Shown in pieces: positions 60,901 to 64,000 of a DNA stretch of 64,000 nucleotides. The notes beneath the pieces were generated by a model, which did not search any database, was not told the DNA's origin, and was given only the letters and a program-made list of their open reading frames with translations. This DNA is from Antedon mediterranea. Taxonomy: Eukaryota; Echinodermata; Crinoidea; Comatulida; Antedonidae. Position 1 is the stretch's first letter. Each line of letters starts with the position of its first letter. The DNA lies in NCBI RefSeq assembly GCF_964355755.1, contig NC_092677.1, positions 501,001 through 565,000 of the forward strand, given 5' to 3'. A program made the translations under genes and the position numbers.

Positions 60901-61216
60901 AAGAAACCAAATATACAGTATTTTAAAGCTATTTAAATAAATATTGACTTTGGCTATAGAAATTTGTATACTGTATTCAATGAAATTATAGAACACATCG
61001 ATTTCTAATGATTTGAATAGGAAAATTCTTAAATTCATTAATTTTATTGATTATAAAATAAGATAGGAGAAGGGACAAGCTCGGCCTAACATCAAGCGAC
61101 TGGTGAATGCAAAAGCATTGATGTGCTCATTATTGTGATATTTGCCTATTGTAAATGTAATGTTAGCTGCAATTTAGATGACATCTTACCTGGGTCTTGT
61201 GTAGTAGGTGGTGTTT
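51987..61216 (-). CDS. Gene F (5'-partial): membrane receptor with ITIM and ITSM tail
   Basis: Minus-strand exons: 61216-61190, 59100-59041, 57515-57423, 56954-56921, 56440-56145 (an Ig domain, see its own entry), 55820-55799, 55521-55311, 52127-51987. Stalk: TPPTTQDP and a Thr-rich exon (LTTKTTTTKNETEK). Membrane helix AAIAGGVAGAAALFIIVGIV. Two alternative-looking juxtamembrane micro-exons (34 and 22 nt), either of which keeps the frame alone. The tail repeats a D-L-Y motif (GDLYTEVNL, GDLYAKVEM) between Lys-rich linkers. The last exon has LQYADL, which fits the ITIM (52103-52086), and TTYASI, which fits the ITSM (52022-52005), 27 residues apart, then TGA. No extracellular Ig exon is seen upstream to the window end, so signal peptide and ectodomain must lie beyond 64000. 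By its tail this is an inhibitory-type receptor. Confidence 0.7.
52925..53060 (+). mobile_element. LINE 3'-end remnant
   Basis: GTCGAGTGGAGACCCACTTG near the start and GAGACGAAATAAATGAAATG at the end resemble the 3' UTR and tail of the LINE type at 44.7 kb (GAAAT-type tail). No coding part remains. Confidence 0.5.
53219..53362 (+). CDS. Unassigned 47-codon open frame in gene F intron
   Basis: ATG at 53219 after an A-run, to TAG at 53362. It begins MATNKAKVTSAEDKQQLM and continues NYGKKLGKKN, rather protein-like for intronic sequence. I recognise no family. The upstream A-rich run and lack of introns would fit a small retrocopy or part of a LINE. Confidence 0.2.
   Translation: MATNKAKVTSAEDKQQLMRNYGKKLGKKNVLQCHPARVVVCVDKKLS
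54927..55055 (-). CDS. Candidate alternative last exon of gene F
   Basis: From a phase-0 acceptor (CACATGAG) the minus strand reads 43 codons to TAG: PDVYTEPPALSPYPRRR, then IPPEHWSRN and ending GLRRLDY. D-V-Y-T-E matches the D-L-Y-T-E repeat of the preceding tail exon, and phase fits that exon (55311, phase 0). It would replace the ITIM/ITSM end. The acceptor lacks a good pyrimidine tract. A different, overlapping open frame runs upstream of it (about 55220-55035). Confidence 0.35.
   Translation of the reverse strand, partial: PDVYTEPPALSPYPRRRVIPPEHWSRNVLCRLYSYGLRRLDY
56145..56440 (-). CDS. Ig-domain exon lying after the membrane exon of gene F
   Basis: A 296-nt exon (phase 2 to 1) encodes a V-like Ig domain: Cys in NGCLQVEF, Trp in FDWYKSD, LKIPNVKEDDDGYYLCEM. 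It sits between the membrane exon (57423) and the tail (55521). Acceptor and donor phases fit its neighbours, so inclusion with both micro-exons (352 nt) keeps the frame and would put an Ig domain on the cytoplasmic side. An upstream in-frame ATG (56466, MLSFIWLIRMK) could instead give a separate protein start, though it makes a poor signal peptide. Confidence 0.55.
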
Positions 61217-64000
61217 CTAAAAAAAAATCAATGTAAAACACAAAAATAACATTCAATGAATAGTGATTTAGCCCTGTGTGTAATGTAATATTACATTAGT
61301 ATAGTATGTTTCTTTGCAGTATTAATGATGTGCTCCTCTCAATGACTGCCATGTAATCACAAGTAAATGGGCTTTAACAAATGAATACCTTTGTCATGGC
61401 ACACCATTAAAACCATCACAAATTACAGTAATTTTTTTTTAAATTTTAGATCTGCTCTGAGTGATGTTATAATGATTGAACTGCAACAATGTTGATGACG
61501 AAATTCAAATGACAAACAATTACTAAAGCAATGTTCATCAAATAATAATATGCATGATTGTTGATCATGACAAACGAAACATGTGCACATTTGCCTATAA
61601 TCTACCAAAAAGCCTGAAATGCATGTACATTTTAATATGAAACAATTCCTGAAGCCTACTATAAAACCACACCAGTCAACCCTAAACCAACATAGTGGGA
61701 ACACTTTTTATCTTGTAGCTCATATCGGTTTTTTAAAAATTAAGAAAAGGTAATTTATCTTTTAAAAAATGTGTATGCAACTCTTTTGATTTGTTCAAAG
61801 TTCAATGATACACTCTCCCAAATTGCTTGTCTAGAGTTTGGCAGGTGTAATTTTAAAAGCACATTGTGGACTATTTAAATTTAAATGCAATGTTAATGTT
61901 ATGCATGCTGATCTACACTGCTTTATATTAAGCTATATGTTTTTTTTACTCATTTTATTGATGGTAAAAAGGAACTAAATTCTATTATGTTGAACTTACT
62001 GTATTAAGACAAGTGTTTAATATTAAATTTCATATTCAATAGTTCTCCAATTAGACAATTTTGTAATTTTAACATACATTAAAAAAAACCAAATAAATCT
62101 CATAATAGTGTAGTATAAATTTACTGTAATTTATCCAACAAATATTAAATCATTTTTTATAACCTATAGTTAGTATAAAATATATCATACACTATATGTA
62201 TCACTGTAACAGTCAAGTATTTATTAAAAGGCATTTAATGTATGGTTTACATATTTTTTTCCCAAAACTCACTGTTATTGTTAAATGAACTTTTGGTTAT
62301 TACTTTATTGGTCAACAAATTGATACCAAACAATATAGATGACTCATTTCTGTAAGATCATCATATCCTTTTTTGACAGAGGATTATTATACAAATGAGT
62401 TGTGGTGATATAACCACTGTGGGAAATACCATGGATAAACAAGTTAAATTTTCTACACACAAAAAATAATTAAGATTAAATGAGATCAGTTGTCTAGTCA
62501 AAAGTTTACCTGGTTGAAAGTTGAACATGGAATATGTCCACTGACATTTAGGGTTGAATCACACAGTAAACCTAAAGGCCTATACAATGTGACTACAACA
62601 TAGTTTCAAGATCAAATTCATTCAACTCCCTTGAAGTTTACACATGATATATATCCTTTATGAATAGTATTAATAATAGTGGCATGATTCTATAGTTAGA
62701 AATTGTTAAAAAAGGAAAAGCTGAGTTGGATGGCATGTTTAACTGTAGTATAGTACACTCAATCTTTCTGGAAAAAAAATCCTATAGTACATCTAACATA
62801 CAATGTTCATAACTTGAATAAAGATTAAATTTACAAGCCTTTATTCATTGACCATTCACCTTTGAATCAGTGACACTAAAACTAATAATATTATGCAGCA
62901 GTGTTCAAACAATAACAAACATACAGGTATTAACCATGGATAATTACAACACTAACAATATTGCCTACCGTACGCATTTTTACTACACCATTTTGGTTTT
63001 TATTGAGTTTATTAAATTTGAGCAATCATATTAATGTTCTGGCAACAGATAACTCTGGCAAAGTGCCAAAGTCCAGGGCGTGTCTCTAATGAATAAATGT
63101 TTAATGATCAACTGTTATTTTGCAATAGATTTTAAAGTTCAATACGGAAATAAAACAGTAAATTTATTTAGTGCCACAACTAACGATAAAAGCAATCATT
63201 TTCATCCATAATGCAAACAAGAGTAAACAAGCATTGAATAATGGGGAATTCCCCTAAAGAATCCAATGAGGTAGAAATCAATAACATAATTACAATATGT
63301 CTTTTCACACAAAAAACAGGTTTGTTAAGATGATCCCTTGTCTCGCCCAATCATAGTACCAGTATATGAGCTCATCTCCTATATTATTTAATAATGGTTG
63401 CTGAACCTCCAATTAATCTGATTGGAAGAGGAAAATGGCATGATTCATGATTTATTCATGTTACTTTTTCCAAATATGAACAGAAACTAGACACTCCCAT
63501 GCATAACATTTTATAGTCTTGTTTATTACTTTTTTTCATTTTCTATTTTTGTCAATACAAAATTTCCATTGCCAAAAGCATAGAAGGAAGTAAACAAATA
63601 AGTACCGCTTGTCTCCAAGTAAACTAATGTACAAAACTGTGTAACAAAAGAACGCACTTTTTAATTCAATATCTAACAATGATCGATCGCAACGCTATTA
63701 TTAATGTTTCACAAAACATACTGACGTTGCTATGTTATTGTTGTTATAGCAATGCTACGCAAACAGCATTTGTTTATTAATACAGACGGATATAGATTTC
63801 TTCTTCTAAACAGCGACTAAAAAAATTATAGAACATTACCTTTTATCTTTTTTAACATAATACTTAATAGATTATAATTTGTGGGGTGTAACACTGCAAA
63901 AGAGAGTATGTGGGCCTGTAAGAATTAAATAGACCTATGTCCTGTCAGTAGTCTAGTACACTCTGAATGACTTTTATTCTATTTTGGCTCATTTTTCATT
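61217..64000. other. Right end of window: no recognisable gene
   Basis: Probably a long intron of gene F. No Ig-type exon, RNA gene, strong repeat or transposon end was recognised. The donor-like CAACCAG/GTAAAC at about 62515-62510 (minus strand) has no convincing exon attached. Confidence 0.45.

Noticed and set aside
1-64000. tRNA or rRNA genes
   Set aside because: No cloverleaf with A and B boxes or rRNA-like stretch was recognised by eye; a tRNA scan could overturn this.

Overview
The window is AT-rich animal nuclear DNA with spliced genes (GT-AG introns, short phase-1 exons), dense non-coding space, many miniature transposons and a decayed non-LTR retrotransposon. The overall look (recurrent TAGGCCTA-type words, small immunoglobulin-superfamily genes, palindromic MITEs around CCAAT-containing cores) resembles an echinoderm or another invertebrate deuterostome. 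That is an impression, not a proof. All exon structures were read by eye from splice sites, reading phase and protein character.

Six spliced protein genes can be assembled. Gene A (+, 60-4534), gene B (-, 13532-11075), gene C (+, 17771-21018), gene D (-, 41448-25325) and gene F (-, 61216-51987, 5' end outside the window) are type I membrane receptors with one blueprint: a short signal-peptide exon ending in phase 1 (not seen for F), phase 1-1 ectodomain exons (immunoglobulin domains in A, B and D), tiny Thr/Pro-rich stalk exons, one transmembrane exon, a juxtamembrane micro-exon of 19-34 nt that shifts phase 1 to 2, and Tyr-containing cytoplasmic exons. A and B are clear paralogues (three Ig domains; third-domain exons of identical length, 219 nt). 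C has no Ig domain; a small four-Cys head and a mucin-like stalk replace it. D has four Ig-type domains. F shows stalk, membrane segment and tail only.

The tails carry sequence matches to inhibitory motifs: VRYTEV in C, SAYMDV and VNYINV in D, LQYADL (ITIM) plus TTYASI (ITSM) in F, and a probable TTYASL in B. The set therefore reads as a cluster of inhibitory or paired Ig-type receptors with variable heads and tails. Gene E (-, 47404-44211) is different: a 133-residue protein with a signal peptide, a small Cys-rich ectodomain, a membrane segment and a Cys-run, resembling the Shisa/CYYR1-type small membrane proteins.

Layout: gene A 0-4.6 kb; tandem repeats and a 3.7-kb palindromic satellite 4.9-10.3 kb; gene B 11-13.5 kb; spacer with little content to 17.7 kb; gene C to 21 kb; spacer with MITEs and a possible solo LTR to 25.3 kb; gene D to 41.4 kb, its 5-kb first intron filled by nested DNA transposons, one of which duplicated the 5' splice site; gene E at 44.2-47.4 kb with a LINE inserted into a MITE inserted into another MITE in its last intron; MITE-rich spacer to about 51.8 kb; gene F to 61.2 kb; nothing recognisable to the end.
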